From contig NC_088316.1 of assembly GCF_910592395.1 (NCBI RefSeq), forward strand, positions 10,108,001-10,172,000: DNA of 64,000 nucleotides. The letters are read 5' to 3'. Under the pieces are notes generated by a model. It was not told where the DNA came from. It ran no database searches and saw nothing but the letters and a program-made list of their open reading frames with translations. This document shows, piece after piece, positions 11,381 through 24,349 of the stretch (positions within the stretch are counted from its first letter, which is position 1; each line of letters opens with the position of its first letter). The stretch comes from Lineus longissimus. Taxonomy: Eukaryota; Nemertea; Pilidiophora; Heteronemertea; Lineidae. The translations under genes were made by a program, and so were the position numbers.

Positions 11381-11381
11381 A

Positions 11382-12530
11382 TTGGCTCACCGTAGGGCAG
11401 TCTATACAATACCGCAGTGTCCGGCGTCCGTCGTCGTCGTCGTCGTCGTATCCTATTTCAAAAAGAGTGGCACGTTTCTTAACCGCTAAAGCTATGAACT
11501 TTAAACTTAGTACACATGAGCCCCTAGGTCAGATGAACTCGGACACTAAATCTCGGTTCGGTCTGATTCTTAACTTGTCACCAGGGGACCAAAGCCAAAA
11601 ACTTGAAAGTGTGATATCTCGCTCATTACTGATTCGTTTTTGGTAAAAATTTTATTGTAGGTACTCTTAGCAAGGATACATCATATATGTTACGGGTTTT
11701 TGATTTGACCTACTTGTCAAGGTCACAGAGGTCAAATGGCGTAAATTGGCCATTTGAGCGTAACAGTAGAACGTTTCTTAACCCCTAAGGCTATGAACTT
11801 GAGACTTTGTACAAAGGACATTCTAGGTCAGGTGATCTCTGAGCCTGAAGTTCAGTTCGGTCTGATTCTCGACTTGGCCACCAGGGGCCCAAAAGTGAAA
11901 ACCTAGAAAGTGTGATATCTCGCTAATTAGTGACTCTTTTTCAATTACATCTTTATGGTAGTATAATATCGGGGGGGGGTTCGTCTTAGAAACCCGATTC
12001 ATTGGAAATCAACCTAAAATCAGGAACGTGAAGTAATCGAATTCTCTGGATGTTCCTTTATTAGTTCTCTATCTTTTACACAGGTGCCAGCACTGCCAGA
12101 AACACCGCAGGTAGGTTCTCCTAGCAAGGATACATCACATATCATATGAGTTTTTGATTTGTCCTGCTTTTCAAGGTCATAGAGGTCAAATGGGCGTAAA
12201 TTGGTCGTTTGAGTGTAACTTCTTCACGTTTCTTAACCACTAAAGCTATGAACTTGAAATTTGGTACACATGACTCCCTACATCATCATGTTACCTCGAA
12301 CACCGAATTTCACCAAAACTAAAATAGGTAAAAAGTGCAATATCTCGTTTATTAGTGACTTGTTTTTGATGATATTCTTATGGTACTTACTCCAATCAAC
12401 GATACATCACATGTCAAACCGACTTTGGTTTGACCTATATACTATACATGTACAATGTTTCTTAACCTTGATAAATTCCAAAGCACCAAATATCTATACG
12501 GTGAGCACAATTGCCCCTGGCCGTTTCATT
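11382..12530 (+). repeat. Long dispersed repeat, GGCTCACC...GGTGAGCAC family, copy A
   Basis: It starts at TTGGCTCACCGTAGGGCAG, followed by a (GTC)n run at about 11424-11447. It ends at GGTGAGCACAATTGCCCCTG. Internal units of about 300-400 bases repeat the block CACGTTTCTTAACC...GGTCA...GGCGTAAATTGG. The ends carry a short inverted match (GCTCACCG / CGGTGAGC). It shares extensive sequence with 14201-14822, 51984-52900 and 57680-58925, all in the same orientation. No coding is seen and its class is not known to me. Confidence 0.75.
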
Positions 12531-12584
12531 ATGTATGCATCATCGGTCGTTGTAGTTTACATCAGTATGCCCATGTGGATGTAA

Positions 12585-13145
12585 CTTAGAGATACAGCGT
12601 AAAATACATTGACTTCATGAAAGTGTACGGTGTTTAGTGATACTACTGTGCTCTGGTTTAGCGATATAACCCGCTGAAATTGTATGGGTTGTATGGTCCA
12701 ACGATTAAAAATTATTTCTCGCATTTCACTCGAAATTTAGCCCTGACAGTCATATTTCCCGATCTATAGTTGATCTATGATGCCTTCGGAGCGCGGACTT
12801 GCTTTTAATTTGCCCGATATTTTACTCTATTTAAGGTGCAATGTTTCTTTGCAAACTTTTTTAAGAAAACGTCGACAGAAATGCACGGTCTCGTCGGCGA
12901 ACACTATCTCATACACATCCCGGAGTGCGGAGAGTGCACTTTTTGCACGCTTGTCGCACGTACACCGCACACTTATAAATGTTCTCGCCAGTGCTATGTT
13001 TGAGTGCCTTGTGCTGATTGAGCGACCATTTTGACACACACGTCTCTCCACACTGATCGCACGCCTGTGGTTTTCTTTTATTACGAACCGTTCCTCGGAG
13101 AACAACTTGTTTGCTAAAACTTTAAGTAAAATTTTATCAGTCAAA
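12585..13145 (-). pseudogene. Dispersed repeat with decayed C2H2 zinc finger
   Basis: On the minus strand at about 12955-13075 the translation reads ACDQCGETCVSKWSLNQH and then KALKHSTGENIYKC. That is a C-x2-C-x12-H-x4-H finger followed by a TGEKPYKC-like linker and the start of a second finger. Downstream the frame breaks. The same 450-base block (without an intact finger) recurs at 35403-35885 in the same orientation, so the sequence is a repeat carrying a zinc-finger gene fragment. Whether the finger came from a host gene or from a transposon is unknown. Confidence 0.6.
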
Positions 13146-13149
13146 TTGT

Positions 13150-14200
13150 TGTTTGCTTTTCTCTTTATTCTGTTTACTCAAAGAACTTTACTTACGATTC
13201 TGGATAGGATGTTCATGTAGACGAAAAGAACTGGGATCACCATGCCGGTACCTGCCATGGAAAGCTGCAGTATACGTCGGAAGCTGAATTTCGACGTACA
13301 GATTGTCTTTGTTAAATCGTACTCGGTGAAGTCGCCAAACCGTTCTCGCGGGTACGGTTATTGCAGAAATCCGTCTAAATCACCCGAAAAAATTATAAAA
13401 GGACAGAATTTCGAATGAAATACCGTGGAACGCCTATCCAGAGGTTGACTCCATAGCTTCGAAGGAAATGTGACGGCCTATCGTTGACCACACAGCGATT
13501 ACATGGTATCCTACTAAACTTGCTCAAGATTGTAATTAAATAAACATATAAAAGACAAAAACCATCGCATAATGATCTGAGGGATAGTCCATTATATCTA
13601 GCAAGAGCCCAGGCAAAAATGTATACATATCTTCCATATTTTATTTCATATACTGATTTTCAACTCACGTCGTCTGCTAGAGTGAATAGACGTAAGTTCG
13701 TTGAACAATATTTTTTGGTACCTAAACCGATACGGTTATCCACCGTGATATCTGCGGCCGTGACAGTGAACTGGTTGTGAGGTAAGGGGCAAGTTAACAT
13801 AATGCACATTTTTACTTGCGAGTTTGCCCAAAAGAAATAGAGGCGTGATTATATTAAGGCTTTACAAAGGATGCTATTATGGGCATTGGTCTTGGTATCT
13901 ATTGTTCCATATACCTTAATCCGTCAGAATACAATATAGTCGAGCGGGACACTTGTTCCAGGGACATTTTGACTACTTCCCGGCGGGATAGAATCTCCGG
14001 GAACAAAGGATTGTTTTATGCGCTTTAATCATGACCTTAAAAGAACTAAATACCATAATCCACCAGAATACAATTAGGGCCGGGTACTTTTTCCAGGGGG
14101 CATTTCCTACTTCTACATCGGCACTTAAGTTCATGTCCCAAAACTTATAGGCTCTGATCTTGAGCAAGAACTACTGGTCGGATTTCTTTGAAGTTTGATT
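13150..14200. other. Intergenic, with a diverged 65-base direct duplication
   Basis: No gene was seen. The segment at about 13913-13978 recurs in diverged form at about 14050-14115 (both contain AATCC..CAGAATACAAT and TTCCAGGG). The rest shows nothing recognisable. Confidence 0.45.
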
Positions 14201-14822
14201 TTTGGCTCACCGTAGGGGAGTCTATACAACACAGCTGTGTCCGTCGTCCGTCGTCGTCCCTTGTCCTAACCTGTTTCAAAAAGGGTGGCACGTTTCTTAA
14301 CCGCTAGAGCTATGAACTTGAAACTTTGTGCAAAGGACTCCCCAGGTCAGGTAATCTCTGAAAATGAATTTCGGTCCGATCTAATTCTTGACCTGGCCAC
14401 TAGGGGGCCAGAAGCGGAAACCTAAAAAGTGTGATATCTCTCTTATGAGTGACTTGTTTTCGATAACATTTTTATGGTAGGTTTTCCAAGCAAGGATACA
14501 TCACATATCACACAGGTTTTCGATTTGACATAGTTTTCAAGGTCACAGAGGTCAAATGGCGTAAATTGTCCATTTGGGTGTAACTATGGTACGTTTCTTA
14601 TCATATAAAGCAAAGAACTTGAAAATTGGTACGCATGACTCCCTACATCATATAACCTCTCACACCAATTTCGGTGTCTGATCTGATTCTCGACTTGGCC
14701 ACCACAGAGGGCCAAAACTAAAAAAAGGTAAAAAGTGCAATATCAGCATGTTTCTTAACCAAGATGAATTCCTAACCTCCAAATATCGATGCGGTGAGCA
14801 CAATGGCCCCTGGCCGTTTTAT
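14201..14822 (+). repeat. GGCTCACC...GGTGAGCAC repeat, copy B
   Basis: It begins TTGGCTCACCGTAGGGGAG and ends GGTGAGCACAATGGCCCCTG, closely matching both ends of the copy at 11382-12530 but with fewer internal units. Non-coding. Confidence 0.75.
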
Positions 14823-15500
14823 TTAAAACTGAGATTCAAAACCGAACAGGAGTTTTAAATCTTAGTTACCATGGCACCGATTTGATTATTTTTTGTATGC
14901 AATCTGGGTGAAATATCCAAGTTAATATTTTTTCGTTCACATCTATTACGCTTGAAGTACAAAGAATTACTAACTCATGTGCAAAGTATAAATTGATAAT
15001 ACCCAGGAACAAAATACGTATGTCCTATCCCTGTTACCGCTAAAATCACCATTTGGCTTCTCTGACGAAAAAACCCTGTTTGGTTTCAAAGCCGAGATCA
15101 ATAAAAACAAACTTTAAATTCGACCAATAGTTTGCTCTCCAAACTGACGACGCGGACGTAACATTTACGACTTGACTGTAGTAGTGATGAAGATGGAGTT
15201 CATTTATAAAGGGCAAACCTTGAATGCATTAGAAAATGTACACGCTTAGTCTAAAGGTAGTGTTTTCTATTCTTTTTTTGTAATTGATAATTTTATTCAC
15301 CAAAAACACAAAGGTAACATCATACAATACAGAGTGAAAGGGCATGCATTTTCATAATATTATATTGTTAAAACGATATATGGCGACCTTGTTGTTCAAA
15401 ACGGTTCGGGAACTGGTTGATGTCGAAAAAGTGTGTCAGGCTGCAATTACATGTACAGTATGTTAATAATATACTCTCCAGTTCATCTATTAGAAGCCCC
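14823..15500. other. Intergenic, no gene seen
   Basis: AT-rich sequence with nothing recognisable. It precedes the 3' end of the minus-strand LINE. Confidence 0.35.
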
Positions 15501-15509
15501 CATTTGGCA

Positions 15510-16610
15510 ATAAACTTAGGCTATCGGGTCTGAGGTAGATCCTCTCTACTCTTGATGTGAACCGTATCATTGATAATAAGTTTCTGAAGAATGGTTGCGA
15601 TGTTTGAGTTTACACAGTGATATAAGAATTGTTTTGTTATTAAATTGATATGATGGACCATTCCGATGAATGTAGATCTCCCAGAATTACTTCTCGGACA
15701 GTTGGTAGAAATTGTTTCGCCATGATCATAGAGCCAATCTGACAATCGCAACCAAACTGACGTTGCGTTGGTATACTCAAAAAAGACATGTTCCAGTGTT
15801 TCCGTGTAAAGACCACAGAAGCTGCACATTCTGGATTCGCTAATACCATATTTATGCAAAAGGTCATTGGTCGGCAAAAAACGATGCAATATTTTTAACT
15901 GGAAAAACCGCAATTTGGTCTCCATTGTACAATGGAATGGAATGGAATAGATTGATGGTCAATCAATGCCCTCTTGGAATAAGTTTTCCCATTTGCGTTG
16001 CGATTTATCCGGGCCTGTTGCATTCATTTTGATAACCTTTTTATAAAATATTTGAGTTGGTTTTGCACAGTTTTTGATAGCCGCAATGTTCTCCGGAATA
16101 AATTCAGCCAGCTTGTGCCGGCCTTCCTTTATAAGCGTTTTCCAATTCTTTGGTATGGCATCAACCAGGGCCTTGTGTTGAAGAAAGTGTACATTCCTTG
16201 ACATAAATTCAGGTGACAGCCTTTCCCATGTCAGAATGTTACCCTCGTCATCTATAATTTCATTAATAAACCGTACACCACTTTCGTCAGCCTTTGTAAA
16301 ATACACTCGTCCCATTGATTTTGATATATTTGTTATGAAATAATGGCTGTTTTAAAATTTCCTAATTATTGGAGTTGTGATGTATTTCACTATTAGCCAG
16401 AGATGCCCAAGAATCGACGAACACATCCTTCTAGAAGGGGTTGAGTTTAGATAAAAACGAGGGATTGTTATCATTACTATACCAGATAAAGTGTTCGCCA
16501 TAATTCTCTGGAGCGGAAACCAGTAGAGTATTCCAGGAGGTAACCTTGTCAAGATTGACAATTCGTTTGACCTAAGACAATTTAAATGATTGTCAAAAGA
16601 GATCAATATT
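15510..16610 (-). pseudogene. L1/Tx1-like LINE, 3' portion of ORF2
   Basis: Several minus-strand frames line up with the C-terminal part of an L1/Tx1-type ORF2. They include LLVSAPENYGEHFIWYSN and KDVFVDSWASLANSE (about 16560-16380). Next comes MGRVYFTKADESG..F..EIIDDEGN..W (16315-15959), then RFFQLKILHRFLPTNDLL with the C-x2-C...H...C-like RMCSFCGLYTETLEHVFFEY (15925-15521). These are the post-RT segments and the terminal Cys/His motif of that clade. Frames change repeatedly, so the copy is dead. The matching 5' portion is at 18520-20500. Confidence 0.75.
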
Positions 16611-16611
16611 G

Positions 16612-17165
16612 AAATCGGGTGCGATCCTTCCACGATTTATACCCTTCCAACTGATCTCGTCCCAGCTGACTTTATTGATAGCAATTTGCCAGTAGTTCCA
16701 GAAACCGCCTTTTTGTGGAGTTTGACGTCATTATGGAATGCATTTGAAATGCGTTGTTGTAAAAAAATAAACTTATATTCATGACGGGCCGCAATTACAA
16801 ATAAAACGTTTTTATTAGAAGAATCATTTTGTATATATAATGCTCTTATTAAGCTTGGTAGATAGGACAAACATGCACACGGGAATCACTAGAAAATGTG
16901 TGTCCGCTTAGAACTGGTGAAGTCACGAAAATATCTCTACATCCCTCGATGTGTACATGAAAATGAAATCGCTCACCGTGAAGGAATTTGTTCACATTTT
17001 TCATCTCCTAAACCGGCTAAATCCTTCGGTAATAATCTTCTTATACGTTTCTTGACATGTTTAAGATGATGTACGGATAAGTGCCAGCCGGTACTGCATG
17101 ATGTAGTCAATCTTCTCTGTATCACCCTGTATGATCACACCGCTAAGTAGTTCAAATAGGCCCCG
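16612..17165. repeat. Dispersed repeat D, copy 1
   Basis: This block starts GAAATCGGGTGCGATCCTTC and ends near GATGTAGTCAATCTTCTCTG and ATCACACCGCT. It matches 63213-63990 in the same orientation, with insertions in the second copy. On the + strand it once carried a short open frame (MHTGITRKCV...) that is broken here and open at 63699-63926. It interrupts the LINE. Confidence 0.75.
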
Positions 17166-17307
17166 TGTGGTGGCGTAGTAAGCGGAGTGCTGATTGGTCC
17201 ATATAATGGGTGTGTGGTGTGCGTGTCGTCACGTGCATGCCCATATTTGGGAGATCAGTTCTGTACACTGGAGGCGAGGTACGACTGGATTGTTCTAAAA
17301 TATACAA

Positions 17308-18323
17308 TGGGTGATTTCAAAGTTGGTTTTGGTTTTAGTGTTGGGTGTTAGTGTCAGTTTTATTCTTAATTTCTACCCCTAAAAACCTATGTCTGGATAA
17401 GACCAATTCGAGGTTTTAGTTTAACACCAACACTGGTTTTATCTAAACACCTAAAACCTGGGCTGAAACTAAGAAGAGGTTTTATTCTTCAGGTAAAACA
17501 CCAAGATGGACAGAGATAAAACCTTGGAAAAACCAAACATGCATGTTGTCGTCGTTGTTACTGTTGTTTCACTATTGTAACCGCTTCCGATCTATATAAA
17601 TTTATTCGTCTTCTTTCACGTCCATCATTATTCCCATCAGCGTTCAAAATACCAGCAACTACTTCTTGAAATGGTACGAACAACATGATTTTTTTTTCTT
17701 AACACCAACACCAACTTTGAAATCCACTCGGTGTTAATGCCTAAGGCTGACGTTACATAGGCCTCATTCGTTCACTTCCCACATGTCACGTTCCCCTTAT
17801 TGCGTTCGTTCCTCACTGAATGCATGCCACAAGGCCGTGCATTCACCGAGGAACGTTAAGTAAAGCTGGAACGTGACATGTGGGAAGTGAACGAATGAGG
17901 CCTATGTAACGTCAGCCTAAGGTGTTAGTTTTATTGGTAATACAAAATGCACTACAAATCTTCCAAATATAACACCGAGCTGGGATTAAGATCAGACCTT
18001 GGTGTTCCAATTGGTTTCAGTGTGAAACTAAAACCTAATTTGAAATAGGATAATGCTAAAACTGAGTGTCAAAACTAACACCAGAACTGATTTCATTTCT
18101 GGTGTTGTGGAGAGTTTTAGTTTTAGTCCCGGTGTTAGTTTTTGACACTAAAACCATCCCTTAGTTTTAAGCTAAAACCGGACATAATGCTAAAACCAAC
18201 AAACACCGACTTTGAAATATGATGAAACTAAAACCCACTTCATTTCAATGCTGGTTTAATCAAGGGTTTTAGTGTTCCATTTAGTTTTAAAACTAAATCT
18301 AAAAACTGCTTTGAAATCACCCA
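17308..18323. mobile_element. GGTTTTAG-rich TIR element, copy 1
   Basis: Both ends carry the inverted sequence TGGGTGATTTCAAAG. The interior is built of dense GGTTTTAGTGTT and AACTAAAACC motifs on both strands, giving many potential foldbacks. No coding is seen. A second, shorter copy is at 41167-41698. No clear target-site duplication can be seen around either copy. It lies inside the L1/Tx1-like LINE and hosts a smaller MITE at 17745-17917. Confidence 0.8.
17745..17917. mobile_element. Harbinger-like MITE with 50 bp perfect TIRs
   Basis: The 173 bp element starts GGCTGACGTTACATAGG and ends with its exact reverse complement. The 50 bases of each arm are identical (17745-17794 against 17868-17917). 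A TAA duplication stands on each side (17742-17744 and 17918-17920). A 3 bp TWA target and GG-starting termini fit PIF/Harbinger. The centre holds a second palindrome. The perfect arms suggest a recent insertion. Confidence 0.85.
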
Positions 18324-18519
18324 ATGTTGAACCGGATATGCGACTGATTTCTAAACTACCGTCTAATTCCGATCTGATCATGCAAATATAAGCTCCAAAT
18401 ATTGATTTATAACCACCTTACGTTCCAATGGCATTATTTCATGTTTTTATGCATTTTTAGGACTGTTTCCAAGGTTTATTACTGGTTCCAAGGTTTCACT
18501 GTTTCCAAGCTTTATCACC

Positions 18520-20500
18520 TACCGTTTTGGTGGTTTGGGTAAGGCCATGAAAAAGTGTACAAGTTAAGACAGGGCAAGGGATTTGGTAATGATGATGCGA
18601 CCAAATACTTTCAAGTTCCTAGCCGTCCAGGCATTTAAGGAAGCCTGGAAGTCTTTAGGTTTTATGCGATAATTCACCTCTGTGTAATCATCGCTATCTA
18701 AGACGAATTTGATCCCCAAGCTTTTAAAGGTGCCACGTGTTGCCATGAAGAGGTAAATGAAGGCAGAAAACATCATTATTCAATCCTATTCGAACCACAA
18801 CTGATCTATCATAATTGAGTTTCAGACCTGAACAGTCTGCGAATGCCTCTAAATACCAAGGACAGTGCAGAACGACTTTTCATCGTTTTCAAGGAGTAAG
18901 ACAGTGTCATCCGCATATTGTTTGTTGATAAATTCGGAATTGTCAACATTTATGCCTCTTACATCCGGATGTTCAACAAGCGCAACAGTCAGCGACTATG
19001 TTGCCAAAATGAGGACAAGGGTCACCTTGTCGAACCCCTCTTTGTAATGGAAAACTTGCCGACAGAAATCCTATTTGAATTACCCGACTCTCACTGTTAG
19101 TGTATAATATTGCTATCCATTTTTTAAAGGTATCGCAAAAGTTAAAATTGTCGAGGACTTTGTCAATGAAAGAGTGATTTAGAGTGTCAAATGTCTTCTG
19201 GAAATCCAGCAAGAGAACCAAACCTGTCGCGTTTGTTTGTCAAGTGCTTGTATTATGTCATACATGCGTCATGTACATTCACCAATATATCGACCTTTCA
19301 TAAACCCTTTTTGGTGCGAAAAGATTAATTTTTCTAAATGATGCTTCATTCTATTCGCCATGATTCCAGATGGAATTTTGTAGTCCACATTCAGAAGCGA
19401 AATAGGGCGCCAATTCATTAAGTAGTCTTTGGATTTCCCTGGTTTGGGAATGCAAGTTATCACACCTTGTCGTTGTGTTGTGGAGAGCGATTTATTGCCT
19501 AATGCAGCTTCGAATGACCTGACCATAAATGGGTTGATGTCCGCCCAAAAAAATGTACATAGAACTCAACTATAAAATCGGATGACCCTGGTCTCTTTCC
19601 GTTTTTCATATTTTTCAACACCACGAAACATTCCTCACCAGTGCCACCTTGCCTTGCACGCAAGGTAGTGCCTTTCACCATCGGTTCCCTGAGTAGTTTT
19701 AAGTCATTTTGAGCTTCCAGAAGGCGCTGATAATTGATTTCGTCAGGATTATCCGAAAGATTGGTAAAACATTGTTCAATTGTCTTATTGATATCGTTTT
19801 TCTTCTGGTCCTGTACTTTCCTTTTCGCCGACGAGTATGCAATAGTTTTGCCTCCGCGTATTTGGAGCTTCAACGTTTCGAAGAAAAGTGAATCCTCAAT
19901 TTTTAAGGGGAGCTCAGAAAAAGGAATGTCCGACGGATAGTTTACCGCTGAGTATTGCGCAATAGAGTCATTCATACATTGCTTAACTTCCCGGACAAAT
20001 TGCTTGTCCTTCAGAACGGAGTTGTTAAGTTTTCATAGACCCCTTCCCTTTTCATTATTGGGCAGAAAAATCCCTAGTTCTACATTTATAACACTCTGGT
20101 CACCTCTATAACCGGCTTTAATTTCTCACGGTTTAATGATATCGGTCAAGTCAGAGGAGACAAGGACTGTGCTTCCGCCTTAAGTGCCAAGTAAACTTCC
20201 TGGAAGATGGGTTGGTAGCACGCCAAGGGTCAAATAAGTCCAGGTCGTTCTGAATTACTGCAGCAGCTTCATGAGCTTTGACATTGTTTTCTACTTATAT
20301 TGAGAGTGTCTAGATCATAGTTTTGGACAACATTGAAGTCGCCTCTAATTATGAAGCTGCCTGAGTGAAGAGTTCTTGTTCAGATTGAATCGATTTTAAA
20401 AAAATTGTTCATCCGAAACAGTCACTGAACAATGTCTCACGGTAAATGATGTTCATAATTGAGAATACTGTGTTTCTATTCTTGTTGTCAGATCTACATT
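18520..20500 (-). pseudogene. L1/Tx1-like LINE, 5' portion (endonuclease and RT)
   Basis: Minus-strand translations in shifting frames give endonuclease pieces: IIRGDFNVVQNYDLDTLNIS near 20350, then LDLFDPWRATNPSSRKFTW near 20230. They are followed by RT pieces: GVITCIPKPGKSKDYLMNWR and PISLLNVDYKI (19526-19269), then LLLDFQKTFDTLNHSFI and PLQRGVRQGDPC (19221-18973). A later segment is FKSLGIKFV...ARNLKVFGRIIITKSLALS (to 18564). The order is that of an L1/Tx1-clade ORF2. Many frameshifts and stops are present. The ORF2 continues at 16610 after an insertion cluster. Confidence 0.8.
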
Positions 20501-22159
20501 CTACAGCCTGGACTAAGCAACAATCATTTGTGGTGGACCGGGGTTGTCTCTGAACATTTATTTATCCTATTGATGTTCATCCTCGCAAATTTACTACCTT
20601 TAAGAGTTGAATGAATGCACAGATACTTTCAGGGAAACCAACATTAAAGGTAATATTATAAGCTTTTATTTAAAGAATTTTTCGATAAATGTCAGAACTT
20701 TTGTGTTTTTGAGAGAAAGAAAAAATAAAATGTTTGTACCAGAAAAAATTGCACGACATTCATTATATACATAATAATCATCTACGACGTTTTTAAAGAC
20801 TAATACATGTACATGAGTTAAAACGACGCAAGCATTGCTTTCTTAATTGTATACTGAAGAATACTCTGGTAACGCGGGCCTAGCTGGGAGTTCGTACTAA
20901 AAGATTTAAATGCAAAGCACGCCCATGAATAGGTTAATGCTGATACAAGTTTAAAGGGTACATATTTCGATATCGGACTTGTGATTTGTATAGTCACGTG
21001 CGCATGCACGGTTGAAAGGCGTCCAAGATCATTAGCGCTGGGGGATAAGAAAGGGCCAAACATTCCAAGTGAAATGATAACTTGAAATACGGTGGGAAAG
21101 GATGCTAGTTACAAGTGCATATAGCCTATTGATTGTTTGGGTTTTGTAACTCCTGTATTGTACAATTTTGTATATTTTGTGTACGTTTTACAATCTTTAG
21201 CACTTTAGATAATAATAAATTATTATTATTATTATTATCATTATTGTTATCATTATTGTTATGATTGATGAACTGATTTGAATACAATCTGTAGCCTATG
21301 CAATCCATGTTGGATGTCTCGTCTTATTTTTTGCAATATGGGCCATACATAAACGTTCGTACAACATATCGTCACCACTTTACTGCGTTGAGTTTGTGGA
21401 AATACGACGAGATTTCAGGTAAGATTTCGCAAGTTTTTCGTATGAGGCCAGGGACTGCAACTGATCTAAAGACACAACAGCAACTGCAATCTCAGAAGTA
21501 TTTTAATTCCCTTAACCCTTAACGAATAAAAATACATTTAAATAAGAGTCACTCTCAAATGTGATCTCATGACACTGTTTGAGTTGCAGGCTTCATTAGG
21601 AAAACCTAAGGAAACATGCACGAAATCTGCTTTTATTGCCAAAAACCGAAATTAAAGAACCAGAAGAGGGCCTCAATTAGGAGACTATTGATGGCTAGGG
21701 AACAACAGGATACACAACAACTCAAATAAAAGCATAGTCCTTTTTTAAAAACTATGAAAAAAGCTTCAGAAATTACTGAGAAATCACGTTTTCAAGAAAA
21801 AAAGTGAAAATTCAAGATGGCCGCCAAGTGATGACGTCATCATATGTAAATTAGGCAAGAACATTTATTTTTTCCATAAACTACTAACCATACTGAACAT
21901 TTCATTTACGTACACTAACCCTCTAACTCTTATAGTTTTCATGGTACAGCTTGTTGAAAATAGGTTATATTAATTTCAGAATTTATAAAAAAGATATCCG
22001 GCACTGAAGGGTTAAGATTTATTTCGCCGCAGACTTGTTTCCTGTTGTTCATGGTAATGTTTATGAGTCTACATGTATGCAGAATGGTATCAAGAACAAT
22101 AAGAAACAAGACTGTTTTGTGACGTTTCTGCTGGGTAATGATCAAGATCTAGGTTAACG
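20500..22159. other. Intergenic, no gene seen
   Basis: It holds a short TTA/TTG-type microsatellite at about 21215-21262 and otherwise AT-rich sequence. Open frames at 20818-21063 and 21298-21522 show no domain and no splice context. Confidence 0.4.
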
Positions 22160-22352
22160 GCAAAAATAATGAATTTTTATATAGCGCGTTACACAAGCAC
22201 AAACACTATTACCAAACCTTTCTGGAGAGTGCAGCCAAAAGCTGAGCGCATGGAATGACATTTTAGACCATCTGAGAGTTACAAGTGGCACCGACCAGGC
22301 GTCGAACTCGGGACCTCCCGACGCTCAACCGTTGAGCTACCGCGCTCCCATC
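22160..22352 (-). mobile_element. tRNA-derived SINE, copy 1
   Basis: On the minus strand, 22350-22287 is tRNA-like, with an A-box-like region GCGGTAGCTCAACGGTTGAG and a B-box-like GAGTTCGACGCC. A short body and a tail reading GCGCTATATAAAAATTC follow. The head is imperfect as a tRNA and runs straight into unrelated body sequence, so it is a SINE. Its tail resembles the LINE 3' end at about 37285-37302 (GGCGCTATATAAATTC). Confidence 0.75.
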
Positions 22353-24245
22353 ATCAGTCGACTGCGAAACAGGCGGCCATGGGCTTCCTCAAGCTTACCC
22401 TATCCTGGGCAAGGATAGGGTATGCTGGCGATATACATGTATTTCTCAACGATTATACATAATCCTCAAGGGTATTTGGCTTTCAGCCTCAATTAAACTA
22501 GTCTTTCCTACAATGGTGTCCTTGGTGTATGGCTGTCTCGCAGCCAGGAAGTATTTGGTCAAACCATCGAAATGTGTACTTATGGCAATTCAGTTTTCTT
22601 TACCTCCTCGATAAAGAAAGCCGATTTTTAAAAATTTAATTCAGGTCAAGTCTTCCTTGATGATAAGGTCAAAATGTTCGTCGATGATTTCACGAAGTGC
22701 CCAATTATCAAATTTTTCATTTTGGGAAAACTTAACTCAAAGATTCTAGTGTATAATTTGACTCTGGATTGGACGCACTGCCCTAAATTTTATTATGAAA
22801 ACTACTTTGAATATGACCATGATAATTGGTGTGTAAATAGACATGGGTAGTGGAACCCAGATGGCGCTGTTATCATTTATTTAACGAATACAAGTCAGTA
22901 TTAGTGAAGGATTGGCTCAGAGCACTTGAGGCTATCCCAAACTAAACATTTTCAAACCAGACCCCCAAATCACTAAAAACCGCGATTTAAAAAAATATTT
23001 ATAGGTAAATTCAAAAAAACTGTTTTTCACTTGAAGCACCACCATAGCCAATGCGCGAGAATAAAGCGATAAAAAATGTAGTTTAGTCAGCCATTTTCGA
23101 AATATTTTGATTTTAGTCCAAAACAGGAAAAACACACAAAACTGGACAGTGCAACTGCTGATCACCCAGCTGACACACACACTCCAATCCATTGAACTCT
23201 ATTAAACAGTGCACCCGGTTTCAGAAACTCTGCATGACATGTCCCAACTCGTACGGGGCAGCAGGAAATCCAACATTTTTTAGGAACTACGGTTAGGGGT
23301 TGCATCCACGGAAAATCTTTCAAGACACCCTTGCTCGATGATGGACACAAGTGTAGACAATTGATAGGAGACTGATAATTTGTTGAAAAGTAACTGAACG
23401 CTGGCTTTTTGTGGCTCTGGGTGATTTGATATGTTGAAAATATTTTGATTCGGTGAGTTTAGTAGTGCTCGAAATTGTACACCATGTACTAGTCCTTTAA
23501 AATGAATGCCGGTGTAGAAGTAGAAAATGACCCCTTGGAAAAGGCGTCCTGTCCTGTTGTATTTTGTCGGATTATGATATATAATTTTGTATAGGCCACG
23601 GCCGTCAGCAGCTCATAGATCGAAAGCGAATAATAGAATCTTATCTTCCCCGGACATTCGATACTAGGACACTTCAAATTTCTACACCTGTTTCTAAATG
23701 GAGGATTTTAGCGGGTCCTTTTTACACTGGTGCCTCTTATGCTAGCCCTTTCTTTGCCAGGCCTTCCCAACATCTCGCCGTTCAATGGAATAGTTCCTGT
23801 GGAGTGAGCGTTCCCTTTGTGGCAGTGTCTGGATATTTGGAAGCGCCTTAGTACGTGTTACTGTTATGCTTTAAAATAGTGTAAGATCGTGTGAATCGAT
23901 GTGATATGTGGAACACTGTTACACTGTGGATGGAATGTATCAAAAGACTGGTTCAAAAGGTAAGGCCGACATAAGCTTTACCGAAAATGAGACAATGAAC
24001 AAGGCCTAATTAACTCATCTGAACACTATAAGCCAATCGTCATATCTTACATTATTGATATGATTACATACAAGAAGAAAGATATGATACTAAATCCACT
24101 CAATTTTTTCGCAAACTAGAAATTAAACCAAAATTCCTTGAATCAAACTCGTTTTTTAACATGTTGGAGCAAATCAATAAATATATTCAACAACTCGTAC
24201 AAACAGAAATGGACATGGAAACATGTCTGATAGTAATTCCGCAAT
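22353..24245. other. Intergenic, no gene seen
   Basis: Short open frames only (22932-23192, 23162-23350, 23489-23677), all without recognisable motifs. No repeats were identified with confidence. Confidence 0.4.
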
Positions 24246-24349
24246 GTGGCAATTACTTTTGACAGCAGTTATAGCCGTTACCATGGCAACGAGTTATAAA
24301 AAACGTCAGTTTTTGTAACGATCGTTTTCTCCAAACTTAGTTATCGGAA
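24245..24349 (+). repeat. Dispersed repeat with RFX X-box-like palindrome
   Basis: About 100 bases from GACAGCAGTTATAGCCGTTA to ACTTAGTTATCGGAA recur, inverted, at about 31940-32045. Within it GTTACCATGGCAAC (24277-24290) matches the X-box consensus bound by RFX factors. The Gypsy LTR begins immediately after this repeat, so the repeat is the insertion target. Confidence 0.65.

Noticed and set aside
12261-12584. 107-codon open frame
   Set aside because: It lies in the end of dispersed repeat copy A and is not shared with the other copies.
22287-22350. tRNA gene on the minus strand
   Set aside because: The A and B boxes are present but the arms do not fold as a proper tRNA, and the sequence continues into a SINE body and tail.
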